A stretch of 64,000 nucleotides of DNA from Paracoccus alcaliphilus (GTDB taxonomy: Bacteria > Pseudomonadota > Alphaproteobacteria > Rhodobacterales > Rhodobacteraceae): NCBI RefSeq assembly GCF_028553725.1, contig NZ_CP067126.1:1-64000 (forward strand), in the 5' to 3' direction. The position numbers and the translations under genes were made by a program. Below are positions 53,717 through 63,183 of this stretch, piece by piece. Position 1 is the stretch's first letter. Each line of letters starts with the position of its first letter. The notes under the pieces are model-generated. The model was not told where the DNA came from. It saw nothing but the letters and a program-made list of their open reading frames with translations, and ran no database searches.

Positions 53717-55672
53717 ATGAGCACTGAAATCGTTGAAAAGCACGGGATTCCTGCTGGTTTTGGGTCAGCGCATGTTGGTCCTGAGGATTATGGGCGGCTT
53801 TATGCCGAATCGATGTCGGATCCCGAGGGGTTCTGGGGGCGTGAAGGGCGGCGGCTGGACTGGATCGAACCCTACAGCAAGGTGAAAGAGACCGATTTCA
53901 CCTTCGGCAAGGTCAGCATCAAGTGGTACGGCGACGGGGTGCTGAACGCCTGCGTCAACTGCGTGGACCGGCATCTGCCGGCGCGCGCCAACCAGACCGC
54001 GATCATCTTCGAGCCCGACGACCCGAAGGATCCGGCGCAGCACATCACCTATGCGGAGCTGTCCGACAAGGTGAACCGCTTTGCCAATGTGCTGCTGTCT
54101 CAGGGGGTGATGCGCGGCGACCGGGTGGTGATCTATCTGCCGATGATCCCCGAGGCCGCCTATGCGATGCTGGCCTGCGCCCGGATCGGGGCGATCCATT
54201 CCATTGTCTTTGCGGGGTTCTCGCCCGATGCGCTGGCCAACCGGATCAACGATTGCGGCGCGAAACTGGTCATCACCTCTGATACCGCGCCGCGCGGCGG
54301 GCGGCGCACGGCGCTGAAATCGAATGCCGATGCGGCGCTGCTGCATTGCTCGGACAGGGTGCGCTGCCTGGTGGTCAAGCATACCGGCGACCAGACCACC
54401 TGGGTCGAGGGCCGCGATGTCGATGTGAAGGCGCTGATGGAGACCGCCAGCCCCGACTGCCCGCCGCGCCCGGTGGGGGCCGAGGACCCGCTGTTCATCC
54501 TCTATACCTCGGGGTCCACCGGCAAGCCGAAGGGGGTGGTCCATACCACCGGCGGCTATCTGGTCTATGCCGCGATGACGCATCAATACACCTTCGATTA
54601 CCACGATGGCGACGTCTTCTGGTGCACGGCGGATGTGGGCTGGGTGACCGGCCACAGCTATATCATCTATGGCCCGCTGGCCAATGGCGCCACCACGCTG
54701 ATGTTCGAAGGCGTGCCGACCTTCCCCGATGCCGGCCGCTTCTGGCAGGTCTGCGCCAAGCACAAGGTGACGCAGTTCTATACCGCGCCGACGGCGATCC
54801 GCACGCTGATGGGCAAGGGCACCGAATTCATCGAGGGCCACGACCTGTCCAGCCTGCGCCTGCTGGGCACGGTGGGCGAGCCGATCAACCCCGAGGCCTG
54901 GAACTGGTATGACCGCAATATCGGCAAGGGCCGCTGCCCGATCGTGGACACCTGGTGGCAGACCGAGACCGGCGGCCATCTGATCACGCCTTTGCCCGGG
55001 GCGATCGAGACCAAGCCGGGTTCGGCGACGCTGCCCTTCTTCGGCATCCGCCCGGCGGTGCTGGAGGCCGAAACGGCGAAGCTGATCGAGGGCGACCCGG
55101 CCGAGGGGGTGCTGTGCATCGCCGACAGCTGGCCCGGCCAGATGCGCACCATCTGGGGCGATCACCAGCGGTTCGAAGAGACCTATTTCCAGCAATATCC
55201 CGGCTATTACTTCACCGGCGACGGCTGCCGCCGCGACGAGGACGGCTATTACTGGATCACCGGGCGGGTGGATGACGTGATCAACGTGTCCGGCCACCGG
55301 ATGGGCACGGCCGAGGTCGAATCGGCGCTTGTGGCGCATGCGAAGGTGGCCGAGGCGGCGGTTGTGGGTTACCCGCATCCGGTCAAGGGTCAGGGCATCT
55401 ATGCCTATGTGACGCTGATGAACGGGGTGGATCCTTCGGAGGATCTGCGCGCCGAGCTGGAGAAATGGGTGCGTACCGAGATCGGCCCGATCGCGCGCCC
55501 GGACCTGATCCAGTGGGCGCCGGGGATGCCGAAGACGCGTTCGGGCAAGATCATGCGCCGGATCCTGCGCAAGATCGCCGAGAACGACTATGGCAGCCTC
55601 GGCGATACCTCGACCCTGGCCGAACCCGAGGTCGTCGACGACCTCATCAACAACCGGATGAACCGCGAATAA
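53717..55672 (+). CDS. acs: Acetate-CoA ligase (acetyl-CoA synthetase)
   Basis: 651 residues, full length. It activates acetate to acetyl-CoA through acetyl-AMP. Motifs are the phosphate-binding loop [20 protein letters not shown], the adenine-binding [11 protein letters not shown], the hinge [14 protein letters not shown] and the C-terminal TRSGKIMRR, whose Lys is the usual acetylation site controlling the enzyme. It leads an acetate cluster with actP. A terminator follows at 55689. Confidence 0.96.
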   Translation: MSTEIVEKHGIPAGFGSAHVGPEDYGRLYAESMSDPEGFWGREGRRLDWIEPYSKVKETDFTFGKVSIKWYGDGVLNACVNCVDRHLPARANQTAIIFEPDDPKDPAQHITYAELSDKVNRFANVLLSQGVMRGDRVVIYLPMIPEAAYAMLACARIGAIHSIVFAGFSPDALANRINDCGAKLVITSDTAPRGGRRTALKSNADAALLHCSDRVRCLVVKHTGDQTTWVEGRDVDVKALMETASPDCPPRPVGAEDPLFILYTSGSTGKPKGVVHTTGGYLVYAAMTHQYTFDYHDGDVFWCTADVGWVTGHSYIIYGPLANGATTLMFEGVPTFPDAGRFWQVCAKHKVTQFYTAPTAIRTLMGKGTEFIEGHDLSSLRLLGTVGEPINPEAWNWYDRNIGKGRCPIVDTWWQTETGGHLITPLPGAIETKPGSATLPFFGIRPAVLEAETAKLIEGDPAEGVLCIADSWPGQMRTIWGDHQRFEETYFQQYPGYYFTGDGCRRDEDGYYWITGRVDDVINVSGHRMGTAEVESALVAHAKVAEAAVVGYPHPVKGQGIYAYVTLMNGVDPSEDLRAELEKWVRTEIGPIARPDLIQWAPGMPKTRSGKIMRRILRKIAENDYGSLGDTSTLAEPEVVDDLINNRMNRE

Positions 55673-55688
55673 AAACGCGGGGAACAGG

Positions 55689-55713
55689 ACCGGCGGGCAG
55701 ACTGCCGGTTTTT
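55689..55713 (+). terminator. Rho-independent terminator of acs
   Basis: ACCGGC (55689-55694) and GCCGGT (55704-55709) form a stem ending in TTTTT (55709-55713), 17 bp after the acs stop. Confidence 0.75.
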
Positions 55714-55875
55714 CCCGGACATCATTCCTGCGGGTGGCGCTTCACCCGCAGCACGGTCCCGGCTTGGACGATGACAGGCCCGTCCCACCCGATAACCGTA
55801 CGACGATATCGCTTGCCGATTTTCCATGAGGAGGCGGGCGATCCGACAGGACATGGCAGTGGAGGTGCCAGACCG

Positions 55876-56178
55876 ATGGAAGAGACATTAGCTGAACGGA
55901 TTGCCGCAAATCCGACCTATCAGAAGCTGAAGGCAAAGCGAACGAGTTTCGGCTGGACGCTGACCCTGGCCATGCTGGTGGTCTATTACGGATACATCCT
56001 GCTGATCGCCTTCAACAAGGAGCTGCTGGCCGCCAGAATCGGCGACGGCGTGATGACCTGGGGGATCCCGATCGGCTTTGGGGTGATCATCTTCACCATC
56101 ATCGTTACCGGCATCTATGTCCGCCGGGCCAACCGGGAGTTCGACGAACTGACCGAACAGATCAAGCGGGGGCGCTGA
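55876..56178 (+). CDS. DUF485 inner-membrane protein
   Basis: 100 residues with two membrane segments (about 26-48 and 62-84). It has the family start [23 protein letters not shown] and the basic end. DUF485 (YjcH) genes sit directly before actP in many bacteria; its stop is 1 bp before the actP ATG. Likely an accessory subunit of the acetate symporter, though its biochemical role is not established. Confidence 0.9.
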   Translation: MEETLAERIAANPTYQKLKAKRTSFGWTLTLAMLVVYYGYILLIAFNKELLAARIGDGVMTWGIPIGFGVIIFTIIVTGIYVRRANREFDELTEQIKRGR

Positions 56179-56179
56179 G

Positions 56180-57889
56180 ATGATACGCAAGTTGACAGGC
56201 GCAGGCGCGCTTTTGCTGGCGCTGCCGGGCGCGGCGCTGGCCGCCGATGCGATTCAGGGCGGAGAGAAGCAGGCGACGAACTGGACCGCGATCGGCATGT
56301 TCGCGATCTTCGTCGTCGCCACGCTGTTCATCACCAAATGGGCGGCGTCGAAAACCAAGTCGGCGTCGGATTTCTATACTGCCGGGGGTGGGATCACCGG
56401 CTTTCAGAACGGTCTGGCCATTGCCGGGGACTATATGTCGGCGGCGTCCTTTCTGGGGATCTCGGCGGCGGTGATGATCTCGGGCTATGACGGGCTGATC
56501 TATTCCATCGGCTTTCTGGTCGGCTGGCCGATCCTGACCTTCCTGATGGCCGAGCGGCTGCGCAACCTGGGCAAGTTCACCTTTGCCGATGTGGCGTCCT
56601 TCCGCTTTGCCCAGACCCCGGTGCGCATCTTCGCCGCCTCGGGCACGCTGGTTGTCGTCGCCTTCTATCTGATCGCGCAGATGGTCGGTGCGGGCGCACT
56701 GATCCAGCTGCTGTTCGGTCTGGATTACTGGATCGCCGTGGTGATCGTGGGCGCGCTGATGATGATCTATGTGCTGTTCGGCGGCATGACGGCGACGACC
56801 TGGGTGCAGATCATCAAGGCCTGCCTGCTGCTTGGCGGCGCCTCGTTCATGGCGCTGATGGTGATGTGGACCTATGGCTTCAGCCCCGAGGCGATGTTCG
56901 CCGACGCGGTCCGGATCAAGACCGACATCGCCACTGCCGGCGGTACCGATCCCGATGCCGCCGCAAGTGTCGGCCAGTCGATCATGGGGCCGGGCACCTT
57001 CATCAAGGACCCGATCTCGGCCATCAGCTTCGGCATGGCGCTGATGTTCGGTACCGCGGGCCTGCCGCATATCCTGATGCGCTTCTTCACCGTTCCCAGC
57101 GCCAAGGAAGCGCGCAAGTCGGTGATGTGGGCGACGGGCTGGATCGGCTATTTCTACCTGCTGACCTTCATCATCGGCTTTGGTGCGATCACCTTCGTGC
57201 TGACGAATCCCGACTTCCTGGACGCCGAGGGCGGCCTGATCGGTGGCAACAACATGGCGGCGGTGCATCTGGCCCAGGCGGTCGGCGGCAACATCTTCCT
57301 GGGCTTCATGTCGGCGGTGGCCTTCGCGACCATCCTTGCGGTGGTGGCGGGTCTGACGCTGTCGGGGGCCTCGGCGGTCAGCCATGACCTTTATGCGACC
57401 GTGGTCAAGAAGGGCAATCCCGAGCCGGGCAGCGAATTGCGTGTCTCGCGGATCACGACCATCGCGCTGGGGGTGATTGCCGTCGTGCTGGGCATCGCCT
57501 TCAAGAACCAGAACATCGCCTTCATGGTGTCGCTGGCCTTCGCCGTCGCGGCCTCGGCCAACTTCCCGGTGCTGTTCATGTCGGTTCTGTGGAAGGACTG
57601 CACGACCCGCGGCGCAGTTGCCGGCGGTTTCCTGGGGCTGATCTCCTCGGTGGCGCTGACGGTGCTGTCGCCTTCGGTGTGGGAAGCCACGCTGGGTAAT
57701 CCGGCTGGTTCGGCGCCCTTCCCCTATACCTCGCCGGCGCTGTTCTCGATGACGCTGGCTTTCCTGGGGATCTGGCTGGTCTCGAAAGTGGACAACAGCC
57801 AGCGTGCGCGCATCGACCGTGCCGGCTTCCTGGCGCAGCAGGTGCGTTCGGAAACCGGGATCGGGGCATCGACAGCCTCGTCCCACTGA
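56180..57889 (+). CDS. actP: Cation/acetate symporter ActP
   Basis: 569 residues, sodium/solute symporter (SSS) family, with a cleavable-looking N terminus (GAALAADA) as in other ActP proteins and 12-13 further membrane segments. Conserved regions: [60 protein letters not shown], and the sodium-site helix [22 protein letters not shown]. It supplies acetate to the acs product. A terminator hairpin follows ten bases after its stop. Confidence 0.94.
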   Translation: MIRKLTGAGALLLALPGAALAADAIQGGEKQATNWTAIGMFAIFVVATLFITKWAASKTKSASDFYTAGGGITGFQNGLAIAGDYMSAASFLGISAAVMISGYDGLIYSIGFLVGWPILTFLMAERLRNLGKFTFADVASFRFAQTPVRIFAASGTLVVVAFYLIAQMVGAGALIQLLFGLDYWIAVVIVGALMMIYVLFGGMTATTWVQIIKACLLLGGASFMALMVMWTYGFSPEAMFADAVRIKTDIATAGGTDPDAAASVGQSIMGPGTFIKDPISAISFGMALMFGTAGLPHILMRFFTVPSAKEARKSVMWATGWIGYFYLLTFIIGFGAITFVLTNPDFLDAEGGLIGGNNMAAVHLAQAVGGNIFLGFMSAVAFATILAVVAGLTLSGASAVSHDLYATVVKKGNPEPGSELRVSRITTIALGVIAVVLGIAFKNQNIAFMVSLAFAVAASANFPVLFMSVLWKDCTTRGAVAGGFLGLISSVALTVLSPSVWEATLGNPAGSAPFPYTSPALFSMTLAFLGIWLVSKVDNSQRARIDRAGFLAQQVRSETGIGASTASSH

Positions 57890-57898
57890 TTCCATGTA

Positions 57899-57932
57899 CC
57901 GCGCCCCTGTTCCGGGGGCGCGGTTATTTTTT
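57899..57932 (+). terminator. Rho-independent terminator of DUF485-actP
   Basis: CCGCGCCCC (57899-57907) and GGGGCGCGG (57915-57923) form a 9-bp stem followed by TTATTTTTT. It separates actP from the regulatory genes downstream. Confidence 0.85.
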
Positions 57933-57951
57933 CTGCCACGGGGCATGGGCC

Positions 57952-59763
57952 ATGACCGGTATCAGTGCATTTCTCGCGACGGTTCACCCCTATGACAGCC
58001 TGCCGCGGGACGAGCTGGCGCGTGTCGCCGGTTCCTTCGGCCGCAGGCAATACAGGGCGGGCGACGTGATCTATCGCCATGGCGAAAAGCTGCCGGGGAT
58101 CCATCTGATCGAGAGCGGGGCGGTCCGGATCTCTGACGCCGCCGGTGACAGCGTGTCGGAACTGGGCCCGCGCAATTCCTTTGGCGAACGCGGGTTGCTG
58201 CGCGAGGGGGTGGCGGTGACCACCGCGACGGCCATCGGGGAGGCGACGGTGCTGATGCTGCCGCATGCCGAGCTGATGCGGCTGATCGGCAGTTATCGTT
58301 CGGTGGCGCGGTTCTTCGACCGGGGCGGCCTGTCCAGTCCGCGCCAGAATGATCTGGCGGTGCTGAAGGTGGGCGATCTGATCGGGCGGCGGGACGCGCT
58401 GAGCTGCCCCCCCGACACGCCGGTGCTGGCGGCCGCCCGCGCCATGCGCGACGCCCATGCCAGCAGCATCGGCGTGGTCGGGGACGGGCGGCTGCTGGGG
58501 CTGGTCACCATCCGCGACATGTCGAACCGGATCGTGGCCGAGGGGCGCGATCCCGCCATCGCGGTCAGCGCGGTGATGACCCCCGACCCGATCACGCTGT
58601 CGCCGGACCAGCTGGGCTATGACGTGCTGAACATCATGCTGGAACGGGGCATCGGCCATCTGCCGGTGGTCGATGGCGGGCGTTTCATCGGCATGGTCAG
58701 CCAGACCGATCTGACGCGGGTGCAGGCGATTTCCTCTTCGGCGCTGATCCATGACATTGCCCGTGCCGACAGCGTGGCCGACATGGCGCGCAGCACCGCC
58801 CGGATTCCGGATTTGCTGGTGCAGCTGGTCGGCGGCAATCACCGCCACGAGATCGTCACCCGGATGATCACCGATATCGCCGATGCGGTGACCCGCCGGC
58901 TGCTGGCCATGGCCGGGGCCCGGCTGGGTCCGGCGCCGGGCCGCTGGCTGTGGGCGGCCTGCGGCAGTCAGGGGCGGCAGGAACAGACCGGCCAGACCGA
59001 TCAGGACAATTGCCTGATCCTGGAAGACGGCTGCGATCCCGCCGATCCGTGGTTTGCCGGACTGGCGCGTTTCGTCTGCGACGGGCTGAACGAATGCGGC
59101 TATGTCTATTGCCCCGGCGACATGATGGCGACCAATCCGCGCTGGCGCCAGCCCCGGCAGGTCTGGCGCGGCTATTTCCGCGACTGGATCGACCATCCCG
59201 ATCCGCAGGCGCAGATGCTGGCCTCGGTCATGTTCGACCTGCGGGCGATCGGCGGCGATGCCGCGCTGCTGGAGGGTTTGCAGGCCGAGACGCTGGAACT
59301 GGCGGCGGACAATACCATTTTCCTGTACAACCTGACCTCGAACGCGCTGAAACACCGGCCGCCGCTGGGGCTGATCGGCGGCTTTGCCACCATCCGCTCG
59401 GGCGAGAACCGCCACCGCATCGACATGAAGCATAACGGCGTGGTGCCGGTGATCGATCTGGCCCGGATCCATGCGTTGCAGGGGCGGCTGCGCCCGGTCA
59501 ACACCCGCGCGCGGCTGACCGAGGCCGCGGCGCGCGGCATCGTGTCGGAGCGGGGCGGGCAGGATCTGATCGCCGCCTATGACCTGATCCAGACGGCGCG
59601 GCTGGAAAATCAGGCCGAACAGATCCGGGCCGGGCAGCGCCCCGACAACTTTCTGTCGCCTGCCGGCCTGCCCGATTTCGAACGCAGCCATCTGCGCGAC
59701 GCTTTCGTGGTGGTGCGCGGCATGCAATCCGCAATAGGGCATGGTAAGGGAATGCTGGGATGA
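57952..59763 (+). CDS. cNMP-binding/CBS/DUF294 nucleotidyltransferase-like protein
   Basis: 603 residues, cytoplasmic. In order: a cyclic-nucleotide-binding domain (about 15-120, with GDVIYRHGEKLPGIHLIESG and SFGERGLL), two CBS domains (about 140-265), a DUF294 nucleotidyltransferase domain (about 300-440, with ACGSQGRQEQTGQTDQDNCLI, resembling GlnD-type GS-X-GRxE-x5-D-x-D), and a DUF294 C-terminal region. This architecture commonly sits beside acetate symporters together with an exonuclease and two-component genes, and is thought to sense nucleotides and control acetate uptake. The exact reaction is not known. Confidence 0.88.
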   Translation: MTGISAFLATVHPYDSLPRDELARVAGSFGRRQYRAGDVIYRHGEKLPGIHLIESGAVRISDAAGDSVSELGPRNSFGERGLLREGVAVTTATAIGEATVLMLPHAELMRLIGSYRSVARFFDRGGLSSPRQNDLAVLKVGDLIGRRDALSCPPDTPVLAAARAMRDAHASSIGVVGDGRLLGLVTIRDMSNRIVAEGRDPAIAVSAVMTPDPITLSPDQLGYDVLNIMLERGIGHLPVVDGGRFIGMVSQTDLTRVQAISSSALIHDIARADSVADMARSTARIPDLLVQLVGGNHRHEIVTRMITDIADAVTRRLLAMAGARLGPAPGRWLWAACGSQGRQEQTGQTDQDNCLILEDGCDPADPWFAGLARFVCDGLNECGYVYCPGDMMATNPRWRQPRQVWRGYFRDWIDHPDPQAQMLASVMFDLRAIGGDAALLEGLQAETLELAADNTIFLYNLTSNALKHRPPLGLIGGFATIRSGENRHRIDMKHNGVVPVIDLARIHALQGRLRPVNTRARLTEAAARGIVSERGGQDLIAAYDLIQTARLENQAEQIRAGQRPDNFLSPAGLPDFERSHLRDAFVVVRGMQSAIGHGKGMLG

Positions 59764-59770
59764 GGCGCAT

Positions 59771-60268
59771 ATGACGGGTGTCGGGGTCGAACTTCTGGGG
59801 GTCATCGCCGTCGGCGTGGGTGCGGCGGCGGTCATCTATGCCGCGATGCACCTGCTGCGCAAACTGGGGATGGCCCCGGCGCGCTGGCTGCTGCCCGCCG
59901 GCATCGGCCTGTCGATGGTCGTCTATTCGGTGTGGAACGATTACGCCTGGTCCGGGCGGGCGAAATCGCGGCTGCCGGCAGGCGCGCAGGTGCTGGTCGT
60001 CGGCCATGACCGCCTGCCCTGGGCGCCCTGGACCTATCTGTTCCCGGTCGAGACGCGCTTTGCCGTGCTGGACCCGGCCACGGTTTCCGGCACCACCGGG
60101 GGCACCCGCCGGGCCGAGATCATGCTGATCGAGCGGCGCGGCCCGGCGCTGGTGGTGCCGCAGGATTTCGATTGCGACAAGGGCCTGATCCGCATGCCGC
60201 GCAGCGACTGGGCGCCGTCTGGCCCGCAGGACCCGGCCTTTGCCGCCGTCTGCGAAGGGGGGGATTGA
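59771..60268 (+). CDS. Hypothetical membrane protein
   Basis: 165 residues with two hydrophobic segments (about 7-31 and 40-57), then a periplasmic or cytoplasmic domain of about 105 residues without a motif I recognise. It starts 7 bp after the DUF294 gene stop and overlaps the receiver gene start (TGATG), so it is part of the same operon. Function unknown; the context suggests the acetate-sensing module. Confidence 0.7.
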   Translation: MTGVGVELLGVIAVGVGAAAVIYAAMHLLRKLGMAPARWLLPAGIGLSMVVYSVWNDYAWSGRAKSRLPAGAQVLVVGHDRLPWAPWTYLFPVETRFAVLDPATVSGTTGGTRRAEIMLIERRGPALVVPQDFDCDKGLIRMPRSDWAPSGPQDPAFAAVCEGGD

Positions 60269-60639
60269 TGGCATCGATTCTGGTGATCGAGGACGAGGAC
60301 AATATCGCCACCGCGCTGGAGTTCCTGCTGACGCGCGAGGGGCACGAGCATGACCGCATGGATACCGGCGCGGGCGCGGTCGAGCGGATCCGCGCCCTGC
60401 ATCCCGATCTGGTGCTGCTGGATGTGATGCTGCCCGATGTCTCGGGCTATCAGATCGTGCAGGATGTGCGGGCCGATCTCGGGCTTGGCGATGTGCGGGT
60501 GGTGATGATGACCGCCCGCGGCTCGGTGGTCGAGCGGCGCAAGGGGCTGGCGCTGGGGGCGGATGGCTTCATCGCCAAGCCGTTCGAGCTGTCCGAGCTG
60601 CGCGCCGAGCTGACGCGGCTGCTGGAGGGGCCATGCTGA
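60268..60639 (+). CDS. Single-domain response regulator
   Basis: 123 residues, receiver domain only. It has the acidic pocket IEDED, phosphoacceptor Asp52 in LLDVMLPD, Thr82 in MMTARGS and Lys104 in IAKPFE. With no output domain it should act by protein contact. It overlaps both neighbours (TGATG before; seven bases with the exonuclease gene after). No histidine kinase gene is intact next to it. Confidence 0.88.
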   Translation: MASILVIEDEDNIATALEFLLTREGHEHDRMDTGAGAVERIRALHPDLVLLDVMLPDVSGYQIVQDVRADLGLGDVRVVMMTARGSVVERRKGLALGADGFIAKPFELSELRAELTRLLEGPC

Positions 60640-61120
60640 CGCGGCTGGCGCTGCGGCTGCGGATCCTGCTGATCTTTGCGGGACTGGCGGCGGCGGTGCT
60701 GGGCTTTCTGGTGCTGGCGCTGTGGGTGGCCGGCCGGCGGCTGACCGGGCAGGGGGCCGATACCGGTGCGATGTCGGGCGCGGTGCCGGATGCGCTGGTG
60801 CTGGACGCGCTGGTTCTGGCGGCGCTGATCGCGGCGCGAGGCCGCCTCGACCCGGCTGGCCGACCTGACCTGCGTGGTCTTCGATACCGAGACCACCGGC
60901 CTCGATCCCTCGGACCGGATCGTGCAGATCGCCGGGGTCCGCATCGCCCGTGGCCGCCTGACCGGAGAGCGGTTCGAGACGCTGGTCAATCCGGGCTGCC
61001 CGATCCCGGCCTCTTCGACCGCCGTGCATGGCGTCACCGATGCGATGGTCGCGGGCGCCCCCGACATGACCGCCTTTCGCCACTTTGCCGAGGATACGGT
61101 GCTGGTGGCCCATAACGCGC

Positions 61121-61129
61121 CCTTCGACA
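61121..61129. repeat. Target-site duplication, left
   Basis: CCTTCGACA, repeated exactly at 62184-62192 on the other side of IS903 copy 2. Nine bases is the duplication size of the IS903 group. Confidence 0.95.
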
Positions 61130-62183
61130 GGCGTTGTTGCAGAACTCCGTTTTCTGAGGGATTCACACTGCGAATCCAGTGGGCTAAGGGGCGAGTATGA
61201 GCAAGCCTGAGCCCACCCGCTACCGCACGATGAACTGGAAGTCCTACAACGATGCCTTGAAGCGGCGCGGGTCCCTTCTGATCTGGCTGGACAAGGACAT
61301 GGTTTGGCGCGCACCCAAATCCGGATGCAATGGTCGGCCGCCGGTCTTCTCTGATGCCGCGATCCAGTTCTGCTTGATGGTGAAGGTTCTGTTCGGCCTG
61401 CCTCTCCGGCAAACGACAGGGATGGTGGCGAGCATCCTTTCGATGGCCGGGCTCGACTGGCGGGTGCCCGATTTCTCGACCCTGAGCCGCAGGCAGAAGC
61501 GCATCACGGTTCAGATCACGAGCCGCCGTGCGCCGGGGCCGCTGAACCTGCTGGTGGACAGCACCGGGATCAAGTTTCTTGGTGATGGGGAATGGCTTGC
61601 CCGCAAGCATGGCCCGCATCGCCGACGCCAATATCGTAAGGTTCATCTGGCGATGGACACGGCTACAGGTGACATCCGCGCCGTCGAATTCACCTCAAGC
61701 CGTGAAGGCGACAGCCCTGTTCTGCCCGACCTGCTCAACCAGATCCCAGAGGATGAACAGATCGGCACCGTCACCGGCGACGGTGCCTTTGACACCCGAC
61801 GCTGCCACACCGCGATCCTGGATCGAGGCGGCACCGCTATCATCCCGATCCGGAGGAATGGCCGTCTCTGGAAGGAGGATTGCCCCGCAGCCAGGGCGCG
61901 CAACGAGATCCTCCGGGCAACCCAGCGCTTGGGCAGGGCCATATGGAAGCGCTGGTCAGGTTATCACGTCCGAAGCAGGATCGAGGCAAGGATGCGCTGC
62001 CTCAAGGCCTTCGGTGAACGCATCTCATCACGAGACCCGGACCGCCAGACCGCCGAAATCCATATCCGCATCGCCCTCATGAACCGCTTCAATGCCCTCG
62101 GATCCGCCGAGATCAAACGCGTGGCATGAACTCAACGCGGAAAGGGAAAACTGCGCTCACACACTGACTTCTGCAACAACGCC
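61130..62183 (+). mobile_element. IS903-group (IS5 family) element, copy 2, intact
   Basis: 1054 bp from GGCGTTGTTGCAGA to TCTGCAACAACGCC. The terminal repeats are perfect over the first 15 bases (GGCGTTGTTGCAGAA) and are flanked by a 9-bp duplication. Length, termini and duplication size fit the IS903 group (IS903 itself is 1057 bp). Intact transposase and target duplication mark it as a recent, probably active insertion. Confidence 0.97.
61197..62129 (+). CDS. IS5-family (IS903 group) transposase, copy 2
   Basis: 310 residues, identical to the transposase at 14600-15532, with the same DDE motifs ([30 protein letters not shown]). This copy lies in an element with both termini complete, so it is the likely functional source. 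Confidence 0.97.
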   Translation: MSKPEPTRYRTMNWKSYNDALKRRGSLLIWLDKDMVWRAPKSGCNGRPPVFSDAAIQFCLMVKVLFGLPLRQTTGMVASILSMAGLDWRVPDFSTLSRRQKRITVQITSRRAPGPLNLLVDSTGIKFLGDGEWLARKHGPHRRRQYRKVHLAMDTATGDIRAVEFTSSREGDSPVLPDLLNQIPEDEQIGTVTGDGAFDTRRCHTAILDRGGTAIIPIRRNGRLWKEDCPAARARNEILRATQRLGRAIWKRWSGYHVRSRIEARMRCLKAFGERISSRDPDRQTAEIHIRIALMNRFNALGSAEIKRVA

Positions 62184-62192
62184 CCTTCGACA
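62184..62192. repeat. Target-site duplication, right
   Basis: CCTTCGACA, matching 61121-61129. Removing the element and one copy restores the exonuclease frame through HNAPFDMGFL. Confidence 0.95.
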
Positions 62193-62546
62193 TGGGCTTC
62201 CTGCGCAATGCCGCGCTTGAGACCGGGGCCCATTTCGACAATCGCGTGCTGGACACAGTGCTGCTGTCGGCGATGCTGTGGGGGCAATCGGCGCCGCATT
62301 CGCTGGACGCGCTGACCGAGCGTCTGGGCATCGTCATCCCCGAGGGCGACCGCCACACCGCGATGGGCGACACGCTGGCCACCGCCGAGGCCTATCTGCG
62401 GCTGATCGCCGCGCTGGAGGCCAAGGGACTGGAACGGTTCGAGGATATCCTGACAGAAGCACGCCGCCACCGCCGCCTGATCGAAGACGCAAACAACCGC
62501 GCAGCAGAAGCGCGCAAGCCTGATACGGGGGACTGACCCTCACGGA

Positions 62547-63089
62547 TCAGCGCGCCAGCAACTCGTCGGTGCCGATCACTTCGCCATAAAGGAAGGCCAG
62601 CGCGGCCATGAAGGCGGCGTGGACCTGTGGCGCGGCCGTGGTCACGCCGCCGAATTCCAGATCGCGGGTTGCGCAGGCATCATGGACGGTGACGGTCCGG
62701 TAACCCAGATCGTTGGCCGCCCGGGTGGTGGCATCGACGCACATATGGCTCATGGCGCCGATGACCACGACGTCCTCGATGCCGTTTTCCCTCAGCAGAT
62801 CGTCCAGCCCGGTTTCGCGGAACGAGTTGGGGAAGTTCTTGGTGATCACCGGCTCATCAGCGCCGGGCTGCACCGCTGCGTTGATCTGCGCGCCATCGCT
62901 GCCCGGCATGAAGATCGGCCCGCCCGGCATCTCGTGGCGGATATTGACGACCAGATCGCCCTTGTCGCGGGCGTGGGTAATGACCCGGGCGGCATTGGCG
63001 GCGGCAGCCTCGATCCCAACCAGCGGGAAGTTTCCGGTGGGCCAGTATTCGTTCTGAAGATCGACGACGAGGATGGCGCGGTTCGACAT
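62547..63089 (-). CDS. Isochorismatase-like cysteine hydrolase
   Basis: 180 residues. The catalytic triad is expected as Asp in VVDLQNEYWP, Lys in VITKNFPNSF and Cys in MSHMCVDATTRAA, the standard cysteine-hydrolase arrangement. Family members hydrolyse isochorismate, nicotinamide or N-carbamoyl compounds; the substrate here is not clear. The ATG at 63089 has AAGGA upstream. It is divergent from a GlxA-type regulator, a frequent pairing. Confidence 0.88.
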   Translation of the reverse strand: MSNRAILVVDLQNEYWPTGNFPLVGIEAAAANAARVITHARDKGDLVVNIRHEMPGGPIFMPGSDGAQINAAVQPGADEPVITKNFPNSFRETGLDDLLRENGIEDVVVIGAMSHMCVDATTRAANDLGYRTVTVHDACATRDLEFGGVTTAAPQVHAAFMAALAFLYGEVIGTDELLAR

Positions 63090-63183
63090 GCTGTGTCCTT
63101 TCGATGGGCGTTGCCGGTTGCGTTGAGCATGACCTTCGGCAACAGTGGCGACCACTGGCGAAACCGACAGAATCCGGGGCGAT

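Larger units (their letters stand above)
60633..62536 (+). pseudogene. Membrane-anchored DnaQ-like 3'-5' exonuclease gene, doubly disrupted
   Basis: The 5' end (60633 to about 60838) encodes two membrane helices (LRILLIFAGLAAAVLGFLVLA and a second). The frame then shifts near 60838, where sequence encoding [21 protein letters not shown] begins in another frame; the join suggests an internal deletion of a linker or sensor region. The exonuclease domain ([22 protein letters not shown], then HNAPFD) is split at 61129 by IS903 copy 2 and resumes at 62184-62536 (FDMGFLRNAALETG, HTAMGDTLATAEAYL, the Exo III His/Asp motif). Both lesions should abolish function. Confidence 0.85.

Noticed and set aside
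60633..61115. A 160-residue protein read straight through the frame break
   Set aside because: After about residue 68 the product is an Arg/Pro/Asp-rich shadow of the exonuclease frame (FDTETTGLD is in the other frame), so it is not a real C-terminal domain.
13175..62183. Composite transposon bounded by the two same-orientation IS903 copies
   Set aside because: Copy 2 has its own 9-bp target duplication inside the exonuclease gene, which shows it inserted independently. The 46 kb between is ordinary operon DNA.
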